Part shown: positions 16,064-26,523 of the stretch, piece after piece
Layout: each line of letters starts with the position of its first letter
How positions within the stretch are numbered: position 1 is the stretch's first letter
Assembly (NCBI GenBank): GCA_002384855.1
Contig: DGBP01000030.1
Location: 31,277 to 95,276 of the forward strand
Direction of reading: 5' to 3'
DNA: 64,000 nt
From: Nocardioidaceae bacterium UBA4001
GTDB taxonomy: Bacteria > Actinomycetota > Actinomycetes > Propionibacteriales > Nocardioidaceae
The notes under the pieces: model-generated
The model's input: the letters and a program-made list of their open reading frames with translations, nothing else
The model's database searches: none
Told to the model about the DNA's origin: nothing
Position numbers and translations under genes: made by a program

Positions 16064-17923
16064 TCAGGTGTGCGCGAACTGCGTCCGGTAGAGGTCGGCG
16101 TAGAGGCCGCTGCGCCCGATCAGCTCCTCATGCGTGCCGGTGGCGACGATGCGGCCGTCGTCGACGACCAGGATCTGGTCGGCGTTGCGGATCGTGGAGA
16201 GCCGGTGCGCGATGACCAGCGACGTCCGTCCCTCCAGGGCCTGGTCGAGCGCGCGCTGCACGGCGACCTCGGACTCGGAGTCCAGGTGCGCGGTGGCCTC
16301 GTCGAGGACCACGATGCCGGGGGCCTTGAGCAGCAGCCGGGCGATCGCGAGACGCTGCCGCTCGCCGCCGGAGAGCCGGTACCCGCGGTCTCCCACGACG
16401 GTCTCGAGGCCGTCCGGCAGCGACTCGACGAGGGCGCCGATCTGCGCCGCCGAGAGGGCCGACCAGATCTGCTCCTCGGTGGCGTCCGGACGGGCGTAGG
16501 CGAGGTTCGCCCGGATCGTGTCGTGGAACATGTGGGCGTCCTGGGTGACGTACCCGACCGCGTCCTCCAGCGACTGCAGGGTCACGTCGCGCACGTCGTG
16601 CCCGGCCACACGTACGACGCCCGCGGTGACGTCGTACAGCCTCGCCACGAGGTGGGTGATCGTCGTCTTCCCCGCCCCGGAGGGCCCGACGAGCGCGACC
16701 ATCTGGCCCGGTGCGGCCGTGAACGTGACCTCGCGAAGGACGGGGCCGTGGTCTCGGCTCTCCTGGCGGGCCACCGTCTCGAGGCTCGCCAGCGACACCT
16801 GGTCGGCCCGCGGGTAGGAGAAGGCGACGTGGTCGAACTCCACGCTCGCGGCGGTGCGCGGCAGCGCCACCGCGTCCGGCTCCTCCTGGATCATCGAGGG
16901 CAGGTCGAGGACCTCGAAGACCCGCTCGAAGCTCACCAGCGCCGTCATCACGTCCACCCGGACGTTCGAGAGCCCCTGCAGCGGGGACAGCAGTCGCAGC
17001 AGCAGCGTGGCGAGGGCGAGGAGGGTCCCCACGGTAAGCGTGCCGTCGATCACGAGGTTTCCCCCGACGCCGTACACCAGGGCGGTCGCCAGCGCCGGGA
17101 TCAGCATCAGCGTGGAGCTGAAGACGCGCGTGACGAAAGCGATGCGCACGCCGAGGTCGCGGACCAGCGCGGCCTTCTCGGCGAACCGCTCGTCCTCCTC
17201 GTCGCGACGGCCGAACAGCTTCAGGAGCAGCGCACCGCCGACGTTGAAGCGCTCGGTCATGTTGTTGCCGAGGTCGGCGTTGCCCTCCATCTGGCGCCGC
17301 GTGAGCCCCGCGAGCTTGGCACCGACCCAACGGGACGACAGCAGGAGCAGCGGGAACAGCAGCAACGTCAAGAGGGTGACCTGCCAGCTCAGCGCCAGCA
17401 TCGCGATGCCGACGACCACGACGCTGATCGAGTTGGACACCGTGCTGGACAGGGTCGTCGTGAACGCCCGCTGGGCACCGATCACGTCGTTGTTGAGCCG
17501 CGAGACCAACGCGCCGGTCTGGGTGCGGGTGAAGAACGCCAGGGACATGCGCTGGACGTGGGCGAACACCTGGGTCCGCAGGTCGTAGATGAGGCCCTCA
17601 CCGATGCGCGACGAGAGGTAGCCCTGGACCAGTGCCAGGGCGGAGTTCACCACGGCCACGCCGGCGATCGCGAGCGCGAGCAGCGTGACCAGCCGGCCGT
17701 CCCCCTGGAGGATCCCGTCGTCGACGGCCTTCATGATCAGCAGCGGCGTGACCACCACCAGCGAGGCGTCGGCGACGACGAGCGCCACGAACGCCCCGAT
17801 CAGCCGCCGGTGCGGCCTGGCGAACCCGACGACCCGGCGCACCGTCTCGCGGGCGAGCTTCTGGCGCGCCACGCTGCGGTCCGTGCGCAGGTTGCGCCAG
17901 GCCGGCCCGAGGCCGCTGTGCAT
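16064..17923 (-). CDS. ABC exporter, fused permease and ATPase
   Basis: A 619-residue half-transporter of the type IV (exporter) ABC class that must dimerize. Residues ~35-320 hold six membrane helices. The ATPase domain (~350-615) has Walker A VGPSGAGKTTI, Q-loop, signature YRLSGGERQRLAIARLL, Walker B GIVVLDEATAHLD and H-loop VIAHRLSTI. The N-terminus is basic and cytosolic. The ATG at 17923 is chosen; a GTG two codons upstream exists. It follows a 48-base spacer after the crotonase gene on the same strand. Substrate (lipid, drug or peptide) is unknown. Confidence 0.93.
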   Translation of the reverse strand: MHSGLGPAWRNLRTDRSVARQKLARETVRRVVGFARPHRRLIGAFVALVVADASLVVVTPLLIMKAVDDGILQGDGRLVTLLALAIAGVAVVNSALALVQGYLSSRIGEGLIYDLRTQVFAHVQRMSLAFFTRTQTGALVSRLNNDVIGAQRAFTTTLSSTVSNSISVVVVGIAMLALSWQVTLLTLLLFPLLLLSSRWVGAKLAGLTRRQMEGNADLGNNMTERFNVGGALLLKLFGRRDEEDERFAEKAALVRDLGVRIAFVTRVFSSTLMLIPALATALVYGVGGNLVIDGTLTVGTLLALATLLLRLLSPLQGLSNVRVDVMTALVSFERVFEVLDLPSMIQEEPDAVALPRTAASVEFDHVAFSYPRADQVSLASLETVARQESRDHGPVLREVTFTAAPGQMVALVGPSGAGKTTITHLVARLYDVTAGVVRVAGHDVRDVTLQSLEDAVGYVTQDAHMFHDTIRANLAYARPDATEEQIWSALSAAQIGALVESLPDGLETVVGDRGYRLSGGERQRLAIARLLLKAPGIVVLDEATAHLDSESEVAVQRALDQALEGRTSLVIAHRLSTIRNADQILVVDDGRIVATGTHEELIGRSGLYADLYRTQFAHT

Positions 17924-17971
17924 CGACACGGGTTGACGACTCCGATCCCGCCCGACGAGCGGGCGATGGTG

Positions 17972-18781
17972 CTACTGGTTGGCCATCAGCGCCGCGAGCT
18001 CGCGGAACCGGCGCACCTGCGCCTCGCGCTCGACGCGACGTTGCTCCTCGAGGTCGAGCACGAGCGCGCTGCGCAAGAGGCCCTTGGTCTCCGCCACGGC
18101 ACCGTGCATGTGTTCGGTCAGCGCACCGACGAGGTCCTTCACGGTCTCGTCGAGCTCTGCCCGAGGCACGACCACCGTGGCGAGCCCGATCTCGTGCGCC
18201 TCGGCGGCCGACACGGTGCGGGCCGTGGCGCAGATCTCGAGCGCACGGGAGTAGCCGACCAGCTCGACCAGCGGCTTCGTCCCCGTCAGGTCGGGCACCA
18301 GCCCGAGCATCGGCTCGCGCATCGAGAAGGCCGCGTCGTCCGCCACCACGCGCAGGTCACAGGAGAGCGCGAGCTGGAAGCCGGCGCCGATCGCGTGGCC
18401 CTGGACCGCCGCGACCGAGATGATGTCGCTGCGCCGCAGCCACGTGAACCCTTCCTGGAAGACACCGATGCGGTCGGCCAGGTCGGTGTCGGACAGCTGC
18501 AGCAGGGACAGCAACGAGGACTCCTCGTCCATCCCGTCGGGCGAGAGCATCCGCCGGTCCAGGCCGGAGGAGAAGCTGTCCCCCTCCCCCTTCAGGACCA
18601 CCACGCGCGTGCCCGGCGCCAGCTGCTCACCGATCTCGCGCAGCGCCAGCCAGGTGGACGGCGTCTGCGAGTTCTTGGTCGCCGGACGGTCGAGGGTGAC
18701 CGTGGTGACCGGCCCCTCGACCTCGAGGCGGAGGCCGACGCGCGCGAGCTCGGCGGGGTCGAGGGGGTCGATGTGCGTCAT
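17972..18781 (-). CDS. Enoyl-CoA hydratase/isomerase (crotonase) family protein
   Basis: A 269-residue crotonase-fold protein. The oxyanion-hole segments are SFSSGLDRRML and AAVQGHAIGAGFQLALSCDL. Of the two catalytic glutamates of classic enoyl-CoA hydratase, the second is kept (E156, MREPMLGLVP) but the first is Gln (Q136, AGFQLAL), so simple hydratase activity is doubtful and an isomerase, hydrolase or other acyl-CoA reaction is possible. It starts ten bases after the ABC-F gene ends on the same strand, so these may share a transcript. No other beta-oxidation gene is adjacent. Confidence 0.85.
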   Translation of the reverse strand: MTHIDPLDPAELARVGLRLEVEGPVTTVTLDRPATKNSQTPSTWLALREIGEQLAPGTRVVVLKGEGDSFSSGLDRRMLSPDGMDEESSLLSLLQLSDTDLADRIGVFQEGFTWLRRSDIISVAAVQGHAIGAGFQLALSCDLRVVADDAAFSMREPMLGLVPDLTGTKPLVELVGYSRALEICATARTVSAAEAHEIGLATVVVPRAELDETVKDLVGALTEHMHGAVAETKGLLRSALVLDLEEQRRVEREAQVRRFRELAALMANQ

Positions 18782-18791
18782 GAGGCGCAGC

Positions 18792-20390
<1,599 letters not shown>

Positions 20391-20555
20391 TGCGCGATTA
20401 CCTCGACGGTTTTCTGGGAACATCTGGGCAGGACAGGGGTGGTGTCCGGCTCAGTCCGTCGCGCACCTCACGGCTCCAGTCTACGAGACCCCACAAGGCG
20501 GTCCGGCGGTGGCACCACGACCGCGGGCCCGTCGTACCGAAAGGTTCACAGACCG

Positions 20556-21521
20556 ATGCGCTTCAACCCGAAGGCCCGCGCGGACACCAGCCAGGTCCAG
20601 ATCCGTCGTGGCGGCGGTGGCCGCGGAGGCGGCGGGTTCGGCTTCCCCGCCGGCGGTGGCGGAGGAGGAGGCGGCGGCGGCATGAAGGTCGGCGGCGGGA
20701 TCGGCGGCATCGTCGTGATGATCGTGATCTTCGTGCTGTTCCAGCTGATGGGCGGCGGGGGCGGTGGGGGCACGGCGCTGCCGTCGGGTCCCATCAGCGA
20801 CGACCGGCCGGTGTCGACCGACAGCGACGCGCTCGCCGGGTGCGAGACGGGGCAGGACGCGAACGAGAACCCCGACTGCGCCCGAGTCTTCGTGGTGAAC
20901 AGCATCCAGTCCTACTGGGACGAGGCGCTCCCGCAGCAGGCGAACCGGGAGTACCAGTACGGCGACACGGTCATCTTCTCCGACCAGGTGAGCACCGGCT
21001 GTGGCGGCGCATCCTCCGACGTCGGGCCGTTCTACTGCCCGCCGGACCAGCAGATCTACCTCGACACCACCTTCTTCCGCGACATGCTCGAGGGGCGGCT
21101 CGGCGGCCAGGGCGGCGACTTCGCCGAGGCCTACGTGCTCGCCCACGAGTACGGCCACCACATCCAGAACCTCCTCGGCACGATGGGCCGGGTGCGCACC
21201 CAGCAGGGGCCGACCAGCGACGCCGTACGCCTCGAGCTGCAGGCCGACTGCTACGCCGGCATGTGGACCAAGCACGCCACCGAGGCCGAGGACGCCAACG
21301 GCGAGGTCTTCATCCAGCAGCTCGACAAGCAGGACATCGAGGAGGCCCTCGACGCGGCCCGCGCCGTCGGGGACGACCGGATCCAGCAGCGCACGTCGGG
21401 TCGCGTGAACCCCGACGCGTGGACGCACGGCTCCGCGGAGCAGCGCATGCGCTGGTTCATGACCGGACGTGAGAAGGGCAGCCTGGGGGCCTGCGACACC
21501 TTCGCCGCCCGCCAGCTCTGA
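20556..21521 (+). CDS. Neutral zinc metallopeptidase (YpfJ/KPN_02809 family), membrane-anchored
   Basis: A 321-residue putative zinc protease. The N-terminus has two glycine-rich tracts flanking one membrane helix (~50-65, GGIVVMIVIFVLFQLMGG), so the catalytic domain is probably outside the membrane. The HExxH motif is HEYGHH near residue 197, with the downstream ELQADCYAG motif supplying the third ligand. Cys residues in GCETGQDANENPDC may form a disulfide. It is divergent from the ABC-F gene and ends at a hairpin. Substrate unknown. Confidence 0.9.
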   Translation: MRFNPKARADTSQVQIRRGGGGRGGGGFGFPAGGGGGGGGGGMKVGGGIGGIVVMIVIFVLFQLMGGGGGGGTALPSGPISDDRPVSTDSDALAGCETGQDANENPDCARVFVVNSIQSYWDEALPQQANREYQYGDTVIFSDQVSTGCGGASSDVGPFYCPPDQQIYLDTTFFRDMLEGRLGGQGGDFAEAYVLAHEYGHHIQNLLGTMGRVRTQQGPTSDAVRLELQADCYAGMWTKHATEAEDANGEVFIQQLDKQDIEEALDAARAVGDDRIQQRTSGRVNPDAWTHGSAEQRMRWFMTGREKGSLGACDTFAARQL

Positions 21522-21532
21522 CGCCCGGCGCC

Positions 21533-21557
21533 CCCGGTCCGGGAGCCGGACCGGGGA
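21533..21557 (+). terminator. Hairpin terminator after the zinc metallopeptidase gene
   Basis: Perfect 11-bp inverted repeat CCCCGGTCCGG / CCGGACCGGGG with loop GAG, starting 12 bases after the stop. No T tract, as is usual in high-GC Actinobacteria. It separates the peptidase gene from bioY. Confidence 0.7.
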
Positions 21558-21616
21558 GGCGCGCCGGCGCTGGGGTGCCTACACTCGGGCGCGCTCCCCC
21601 CGCGAAAGGTCGGCCC

Positions 21617-22216
21617 ATGCCCCTCACCCGATCCACCAGCCCCTCCCGTGACGCTGCGATGATCGCCGTCTTCGCCGGCTTCGTCGCCGCCCTCGGCCTG
21701 GTCCCGATGTTCCAGCCGCCCGGCTTCGCGGTGCCGATCACGGCCCAGTCGCTCGGCGTGATCCTCGCCGGCGCGGTCCTCGGCGGGCGGCGCGGGTTCG
21801 CCGCCGTGCTGCTGTTCCTCGCGCTGGTCGCCGTCGGCCTGCCGGTGCTGCCCGGTGGGCGGGGCGGTCTCGGCGTGTTCGCCACGCCGTCGACGGGCTT
21901 CCTGCTCGGGTTCCCGGTCGCCGCGTTCGTGGTGGGCTGGCTGACCGAGCGCGGTGGGTCGCCGTACCGGCTCCCCTGGGGGATCCTGGCCAACGTCGTC
22001 GGCGGCATCGTGGTCCTCTACAGCGCGGGCATCGTGGGCATGGCCGCAGTCGCCGGGATGTCGGTCGAGGCCGCAGCGGTCGCGAGCTGGATCTTCCTGC
22101 CCGGCGACCTGGTGAAGGTGGTGCTGGCCGCCGTCGTCGCCCGGGGCGTGCACGCGGCGTACCCGGGCCTGATCACCGCCCGGAGGCGGCGAAGCGAGGA
22201 GACCGCCTCTGTCTGA
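21617..22216 (+). CDS. bioY: Biotin transporter S component BioY
   Basis: A 199-residue membrane protein with about six helices; the N-terminal AAMIAVFAGFVAALGLVP and VPITAQSLGVILAGAVLGGRR segments are BioY signatures. BioY binds biotin with high affinity and works alone or with the ECF ATPase and T component (genes at 25831 and 26520). TACACT (21580-21585) is a candidate -10 element 31 bases upstream. The next gene overlaps its end, so ligase and thiolase are probably translated with it. No BioQ-type or BirA-type operator was recognised upstream. Confidence 0.93.
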   Translation: MPLTRSTSPSRDAAMIAVFAGFVAALGLVPMFQPPGFAVPITAQSLGVILAGAVLGGRRGFAAVLLFLALVAVGLPVLPGGRGGLGVFATPSTGFLLGFPVAAFVVGWLTERGGSPYRLPWGILANVVGGIVVLYSAGIVGMAAVAGMSVEAAAVASWIFLPGDLVKVVLAAVVARGVHAAYPGLITARRRRSEETASV

Positions 22217-23228
22217 GCGCATCGTCGACGTCACGGCCGCCGCCGACCCGGTCGCGGCCGTCCTGGCGGCGCACGAGTGCGGCGACCTGGTCTCCGTGCG
22301 GACCTCAGGCACCACGAACGGTCCGCGGGCGGTGGTGCGTACGACGTCCTCCTGGTTCGACTCCTTCCCGCACGTCACGGAGCTGATGGCGCTCGGCGCC
22401 CGCTCACGGGTCTGGGTACCGGGACCTGCGACGTCGACCATGAACCTCTTCGCCGCGGTGCACGCGGCCGTGGTCGGCGCAGAGGTCGCGGACACACCGG
22501 CAGGGGCGACGCACGCGGTGCTGACCCCGGCCGTCCTCGGCCGCGCTCTCGCGCGGGGCACCACCGTCGACGGCCTGCACCTGGTCGTCGCCGGGGACCG
22601 CCTCGGCAGGGACCTGCACGACGCGGCGCTGGCCGCAGGAGCGATGCGGGTGAGCCACTACTACGGCGCCGCCGAGCTGTCGTTCGTGGCGTGGGGTGGG
22701 CACGCCGAGGACCTCCGGCCGTTCCCCGGCGTCGAGGTGGACTGCGCCACGGGCGAGGTGTGGGTGCGCTCCCGCTACGTCCTCCTCCGGTACGACGGGC
22801 CCGCCGGCCCCCTCGCCCGTCGGGGTGACGGCTTCGTGACGGTCGGCGACCGGGGACGCCTGGGGGACGGACGGCTGCGGGTCCTCGGGCGAGGGACGGA
22901 GACCGTGGTGACTGCCGGCGCAACGGTGCTGGTGTCCGACGTCGAGACCGCTCTGGAGGCCGGCACCGGCATCCGTCCGGTCGTCCTGGGCCTCCCCCAC
23001 CCCGATCTCGGCGAGGTGGTGTGCGCCGTGGTCACCTCCGACGACGTCCTCCCCGCGCTGCGGGCCGCGGCACGCCACGTCCTCGACGCGGCCCAACGCC
23101 CTCGTGTCTGGTCGGTGGTCGCCGCCCCACCGTTGACCGCGGCCGGAAAGGTGGACCGTGCAGCGCTGCGGGAGGTCGTGCTGCGGGATCGTGACCTCGG
23201 CGTGCGACGCCGTACCGTGGGCGCGTGA
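22209..23228 (+). CDS. Short AMP-binding acyl-CoA ligase, YhfT-like
   Basis: About 339 residues of an adenylate-forming ligase lacking the first ~150 residues of full-length family members. The ATP-binding loop SVRTSGTTNGPRAVV, the YYGAAELSFVAW motif, VGDRGRLGDGRLRVLGR (hinge) and the catalytic Lys (K314, TAAGKVD) are present. Coding similarity extends upstream of the first GTG (22296), and the only well-placed start is CTG at 22209, seven bases after GAGGAG, overlapping the bioY stop. It sits between bioY and a thiolase, an order like Bacillus subtilis yhfU-yhfT-yhfS, predicted to belong to the biotin regulon. Substrate is unknown. Start uncertain. Confidence 0.78.
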   Translation: MSERIVDVTAAADPVAAVLAAHECGDLVSVRTSGTTNGPRAVVRTTSSWFDSFPHVTELMALGARSRVWVPGPATSTMNLFAAVHAAVVGAEVADTPAGATHAVLTPAVLGRALARGTTVDGLHLVVAGDRLGRDLHDAALAAGAMRVSHYYGAAELSFVAWGGHAEDLRPFPGVEVDCATGEVWVRSRYVLLRYDGPAGPLARRGDGFVTVGDRGRLGDGRLRVLGRGTETVVTAGATVLVSDVETALEAGTGIRPVVLGLPHPDLGEVVCAVVTSDDVLPALRAAARHVLDAAQRPRVWSVVAAPPLTAAGKVDRAALREVVLRDRDLGVRRRTVGA

Positions 23229-24358
23229 TGAGCCCGCCTGTGATCGTGGCGGCCCTGCGCACCCCGATCGGCACGTCCGGCGGGTCCCTGGCCGGAGTCG
23301 ACGCGGCGGGGCTCGCTGCTCCCCTTCTCCGACGCCTCGCGGACTCGTTCCCGCGGCTGTCGGTCTCCGACGTGGTCCTCGGCAACTGCATGGGACCCGG
23401 CGGTGACGTCGCGCGCTACGCCGCCTTGGCCGCCGGTCTTCCGCCGGAGGTGCCGGGACTCACCGTGGACAGGCAGTGCGGCAGCGGCCTCGCCGCGATC
23501 GTCACAGCGGTCGCGCTGGTTCGCGACTCACCTGGTCTGGTGCTGGCCGGCGGGACCGAGTCCGTGTCGACGGCCCCGTGGCGGTTCTGGCCACCTGCCG
23601 GCCCGGACCAGGAGCCGGTCCGCTACCAGCGGGCACCGTTCGCTCCGCCGGCCGTCGGGGACCCGGACATGGGCCTGGCCGCGGACCTGCTGGCCGCCGA
23701 GCACGGTGTGACGCGGGAGCGCCAGGACACGTACGCCGCACGCTCGCACGCGCGTGCCTGGGCTGCGCAGCAGGCAGGCGGGTACGGCCCGGAGGTGGTC
23801 CCCGTCGACGGGGTGGACCGGGACGAACGCCCTCGGCCCGGCCTGACGGTCGAGCGGCTGGCCCGACTGCGTCCGGCGTTCCGCCCGGAGGGCACGGTGA
23901 CCGCCGGCAACTCCTGCGGTGTCAACGACGGCGCAGCCGCCGTTGCGGTCGTCGACGCGGCCACCCACGCGTCGCTGGGCGTGCCGGGCCTCCAGGTCCT
24001 GGCCACCGCCACCGTCGGGGTCGACCCGAACCGCCCGGGCATCGGCGCGGTCCCGGCGATCCGCGCTGCTCTCGACCGGGCCGGTGTGGGCCTCGACCAG
24101 GTCGACGTCGTCGAGCTCAACGAGGCCTTCGCCGGCCAGGTGCTCGCCTGCTGCGACGACCTGGGGCTGGACCCCTCCCGGGTGTGCCCGGAGGGCGGTG
24201 CCCTGGCTCTGGGACATCCGTGGGGCGCCTCCGGCGCGGTGCTCGTCGTGCGCCTGTTCAGCCGACTGGTGCGCGCGGGGCGAGGCTCCCTCGGGTTGGC
24301 CGCGATCGCCGCGGGCGGCGGCCAGGGCGTGGCGATGGTGGTGCGGCGCGTCCCGTGA
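23228..24358 (+). CDS. Thiolase-family protein, YhfS-like, lacking the second catalytic Cys
   Basis: A 376-residue thiolase fold. The nucleophile is C84 (DRQCGSGLAAI), NEAFA is present near residue 300, and the active-site His is H330 (GHPWGASGA). In classic thiolases a second Cys two residues before GGG acts as acid/base; here that position is Ala361 (AAIAAGGGQG). Condensation by the normal mechanism is therefore doubtful; an acyltransferase or altered reaction is possible. The ATG overlaps the ligase stop by one base (a GTG three bases earlier is the alternative). By position it should use the ligase's acyl-CoA product. Confidence 0.85.
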   Translation: MSPPVIVAALRTPIGTSGGSLAGVDAAGLAAPLLRRLADSFPRLSVSDVVLGNCMGPGGDVARYAALAAGLPPEVPGLTVDRQCGSGLAAIVTAVALVRDSPGLVLAGGTESVSTAPWRFWPPAGPDQEPVRYQRAPFAPPAVGDPDMGLAADLLAAEHGVTRERQDTYAARSHARAWAAQQAGGYGPEVVPVDGVDRDERPRPGLTVERLARLRPAFRPEGTVTAGNSCGVNDGAAAVAVVDAATHASLGVPGLQVLATATVGVDPNRPGIGAVPAIRAALDRAGVGLDQVDVVELNEAFAGQVLACCDDLGLDPSRVCPEGGALALGHPWGASGAVLVVRLFSRLVRAGRGSLGLAAIAAGGGQGVAMVVRRVP

Positions 24359-24414
24359 CGCAACGACACGGCGAGTTGCTGCCACATTCGACGTCGAAGA
24401 CACGCCGGAGTCGC

Positions 24415-24428
24415 TAACGTCTGGAAAT
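24415..24428 (+). promoter_or_regulatory. Candidate leaderless promoter of the MFS gene
   Basis: TAACGT (24415-24420) ends eight bases before the GTG at 24429. It lies in a 70-base gap that breaks the overlapping bioY-ligase-thiolase unit from the transporter genes, so the MFS gene may be transcribed separately. Confidence 0.45.
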
Positions 24429-25781
24429 GTGTCGACACTGTCGGACCCGGCTGACCTGACCGGTCCCACCGCTCTCGAGGGGAACACCGACTCCTCGAAG
24501 AAGCGAGTCGTCGCGTGGGCCATGTGGGACTGGGGTGCGCAGCCGTTCAACACGGTCATCACGACCTTCGTCTTCGCTGTCTACCTCACCAGCAAGAACT
24601 TCGGTGACATCAACTTCACCTCGATGGCGTTGGCGGTCTCCACCGGGCTGGCCGGTCTCTTCGTGGCCCTCCTGGCGCCGGTCCTGGGTCAGAACTCCGA
24701 CCGCTCCGGCAAGACCGTCCGCAACCTGAAGCTCCAGACGTGGATCCTGGCTCTGCTCTCGGCCGCCCTCTTCTTCGTCAAGCCGGAGCCCGGGTTCCTC
24801 GTCCTGGGCCTGGTCCTGCTCGGTGCCGGATCGGTCGTCTCCGAGATCGCCGGGGTCAACTACAACGCCACGATCGACCAGGTCGCGACGCACCGCACGG
24901 TGGGCCGGGTGTCCGGCTTCGGCTGGGGGATGGGGTATCTCGGCGGGATCCTGGTCCTGCTGCTCATCTACTTCCTCTTCATCCAGCCCGAGACCGGCCT
25001 GTTCGGCGTCACCGACGAGGCGGCGTTGGACATCCGGGTGTCCATGCTCGTGTGCGGCCTCTGGATCGGGCTGTTCACCATCCCCGCCCTGGTCGTCCTG
25101 CGTGACCGGCCGCGACCGCCGGCCCGACGCGTGGGGGTGGTGACCTCCTACCGGTTGGTGTGGCGCTCCATCCGTGGGCTGTGGAGCACGTCCCGGCACA
25201 CGGTGTACTTCCTCCTCGCGTCGGCGCTGTTCCGCGACGGACTGGCCGGCGTGTTCGCCTTCGGCGCCGTCCTCGCGGCCGGGACCTTCGGGCTGAGTGC
25301 GGGTGAGGTCATCATCTTCGGCGCGGCAGCGAACATCGTCGCCGGGCTGGCCACGATGGCGTTCGGCGCGCTCGACGACTGGATCGGCCCGAAGAAGGTC
25401 ATCCTCATCTGCCTGGCGGCGCTCGTGACGCTCGGCCTGCTCATCTTCCTCCTGCACGACGGGGGCAAGTCGACGTTCTGGGTCCTCGGCCTGCTGCTCA
25501 CGGTCTTCGTCGGTCCCGCCCAGGCGGCCTCCCGGAGCTTCCTCGCCCGGCTCATCCCGCAGGGCAAGAGCGGTGAGATCTTCGGCCTCTACGCCACCAC
25601 GGGCCGGGTCGTCTCGTTCCTCTCCCCACTCGCCTTCGGCGCCTTCATCGCCCTGGGCGCCCTGGTGACCGGGGCGGAGAACACGCAGTACTGGGGCATC
25701 CTCGGGATCGTCCTCATCCTCGCGGCCGGCTTCGCGGTGATGCTGCCGGTGAAGGAGCACGGCGAGCACCGGATGACCTGA
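24429..25781 (+). CDS. MFS transporter, UMF1 (Atg22-like) family
   Basis: A 450-residue permease with about twelve membrane helices. The opening VVAWAMWDWGAQPFNTVITTFVF is typical of the UMF1 family, related to yeast Atg22. The N-terminal ~30 residues are acidic and cytosolic. GTG at 24429 is supported by the -10 element upstream. It lies between the thiolase and the ECF ATPase, splitting bioY from the other ECF genes. Substrate is unknown; transport of a biotin precursor or amino acid is speculation. Confidence 0.88.
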   Translation: MSTLSDPADLTGPTALEGNTDSSKKRVVAWAMWDWGAQPFNTVITTFVFAVYLTSKNFGDINFTSMALAVSTGLAGLFVALLAPVLGQNSDRSGKTVRNLKLQTWILALLSAALFFVKPEPGFLVLGLVLLGAGSVVSEIAGVNYNATIDQVATHRTVGRVSGFGWGMGYLGGILVLLLIYFLFIQPETGLFGVTDEAALDIRVSMLVCGLWIGLFTIPALVVLRDRPRPPARRVGVVTSYRLVWRSIRGLWSTSRHTVYFLLASALFRDGLAGVFAFGAVLAAGTFGLSAGEVIIFGAAANIVAGLATMAFGALDDWIGPKKVILICLAALVTLGLLIFLLHDGGKSTFWVLGLLLTVFVGPAQAASRSFLARLIPQGKSGEIFGLYATTGRVVSFLSPLAFGAFIALGALVTGAENTQYWGILGIVLILAAGFAVMLPVKEHGEHRMT

Positions 25782-25830
25782 CGCGTGTGAGAATGGCGTC
25801 TCCAGTCCCGCGTCCTCGAAGGCCCCCGCC

Positions 25831-26523
25831 ATGCCCGTGATCGACATCGAGCGGGTCAGCCACACCTACGGCGAGGGTACGAGTCGTCGTACCGTCCTCC
25901 GCGACGTCACCGTCACACTGACCGAGCAGCGGATCGGGATCATCGGAGCCAACGGCTCCGGCAAGTCGACGTTCGTCCGGCTGCTCAACGGGCTGGTCGT
26001 CCCGACCCAGGGCGCGGTCACGGTCGACGGCCTCGACACCCGCCGGCACGCCCGCGAGGTGCGCCGCAGGGTCGGCTTCTGCTTCACCGACCCGGACGCG
26101 CAGATCGTGATGCCCACGGTCGCCGAGGACGTGGCCTTCGGGCTCCGCCGCCGGGGCCTGGGCAAGGCCGAGGCCGCGGCCCGGGTGCGGGAGACCCTCG
26201 AGGCGTACGGCCTCGCCGATCACGCCGACCACCCCGCCCACCTGCTCAGCGGCGGCCAGAAGCAGCTGCTGGCGCTCTCCTCGGTGCTGGTGACCGACCC
26301 CGAGGTGCTGGTGCTCGACGAGCCCACCACCCTGCTTGACCTGCGCAACGCCGCAGCCGTCCAGCGGGTCGTACGCGGGCTCCCGCACCAGGTGGTGCTG
26401 GTGACCCATCACCTCGACCTGCTCGACGGGTTCGACCGGGTGCTGGTCTTCGACGAGGCTCGGCTCGTCCACGACGGTCCCCCGCACGCGGCGGTCGAGC
26501 ACTACCGGAAGCTGATGTCGTGA
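25831..26523 (+). CDS. bioM: ECF transporter ATPase (BioM-like)
   Basis: A 230-residue ABC ATPase of the energy-coupling-factor type: Walker A GANGSGKSTFVRLLNGL, Q-loop region FTDPDAQIVMPTVAEDVAFG (the ECF hallmark), signature LSGGQKQLLALSS, Walker B VLVLDEPTTLLD, H-loop VTHHLD. It overlaps the T-component gene by four bases, so the two are coupled. Together with BioY they form a biotin ECF transporter; an energizing role for another S component cannot be excluded because bioY is 3.6 kb upstream. Confidence 0.9.
   Translation: MPVIDIERVSHTYGEGTSRRTVLRDVTVTLTEQRIGIIGANGSGKSTFVRLLNGLVVPTQGAVTVDGLDTRRHAREVRRRVGFCFTDPDAQIVMPTVAEDVAFGLRRRGLGKAEAAARVRETLEAYGLADHADHPAHLLSGGQKQLLALSSVLVTDPEVLVLDEPTTLLDLRNAAAVQRVVRGLPHQVVLVTHHLDLLDGFDRVLVFDEARLVHDGPPHAAVEHYRKLMS

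Noticed and set aside
21558..21616. Biotin-regulator (BirA or BioQ) operator upstream of bioY
   Set aside because: No convincing palindrome of either type was found in this spacer.
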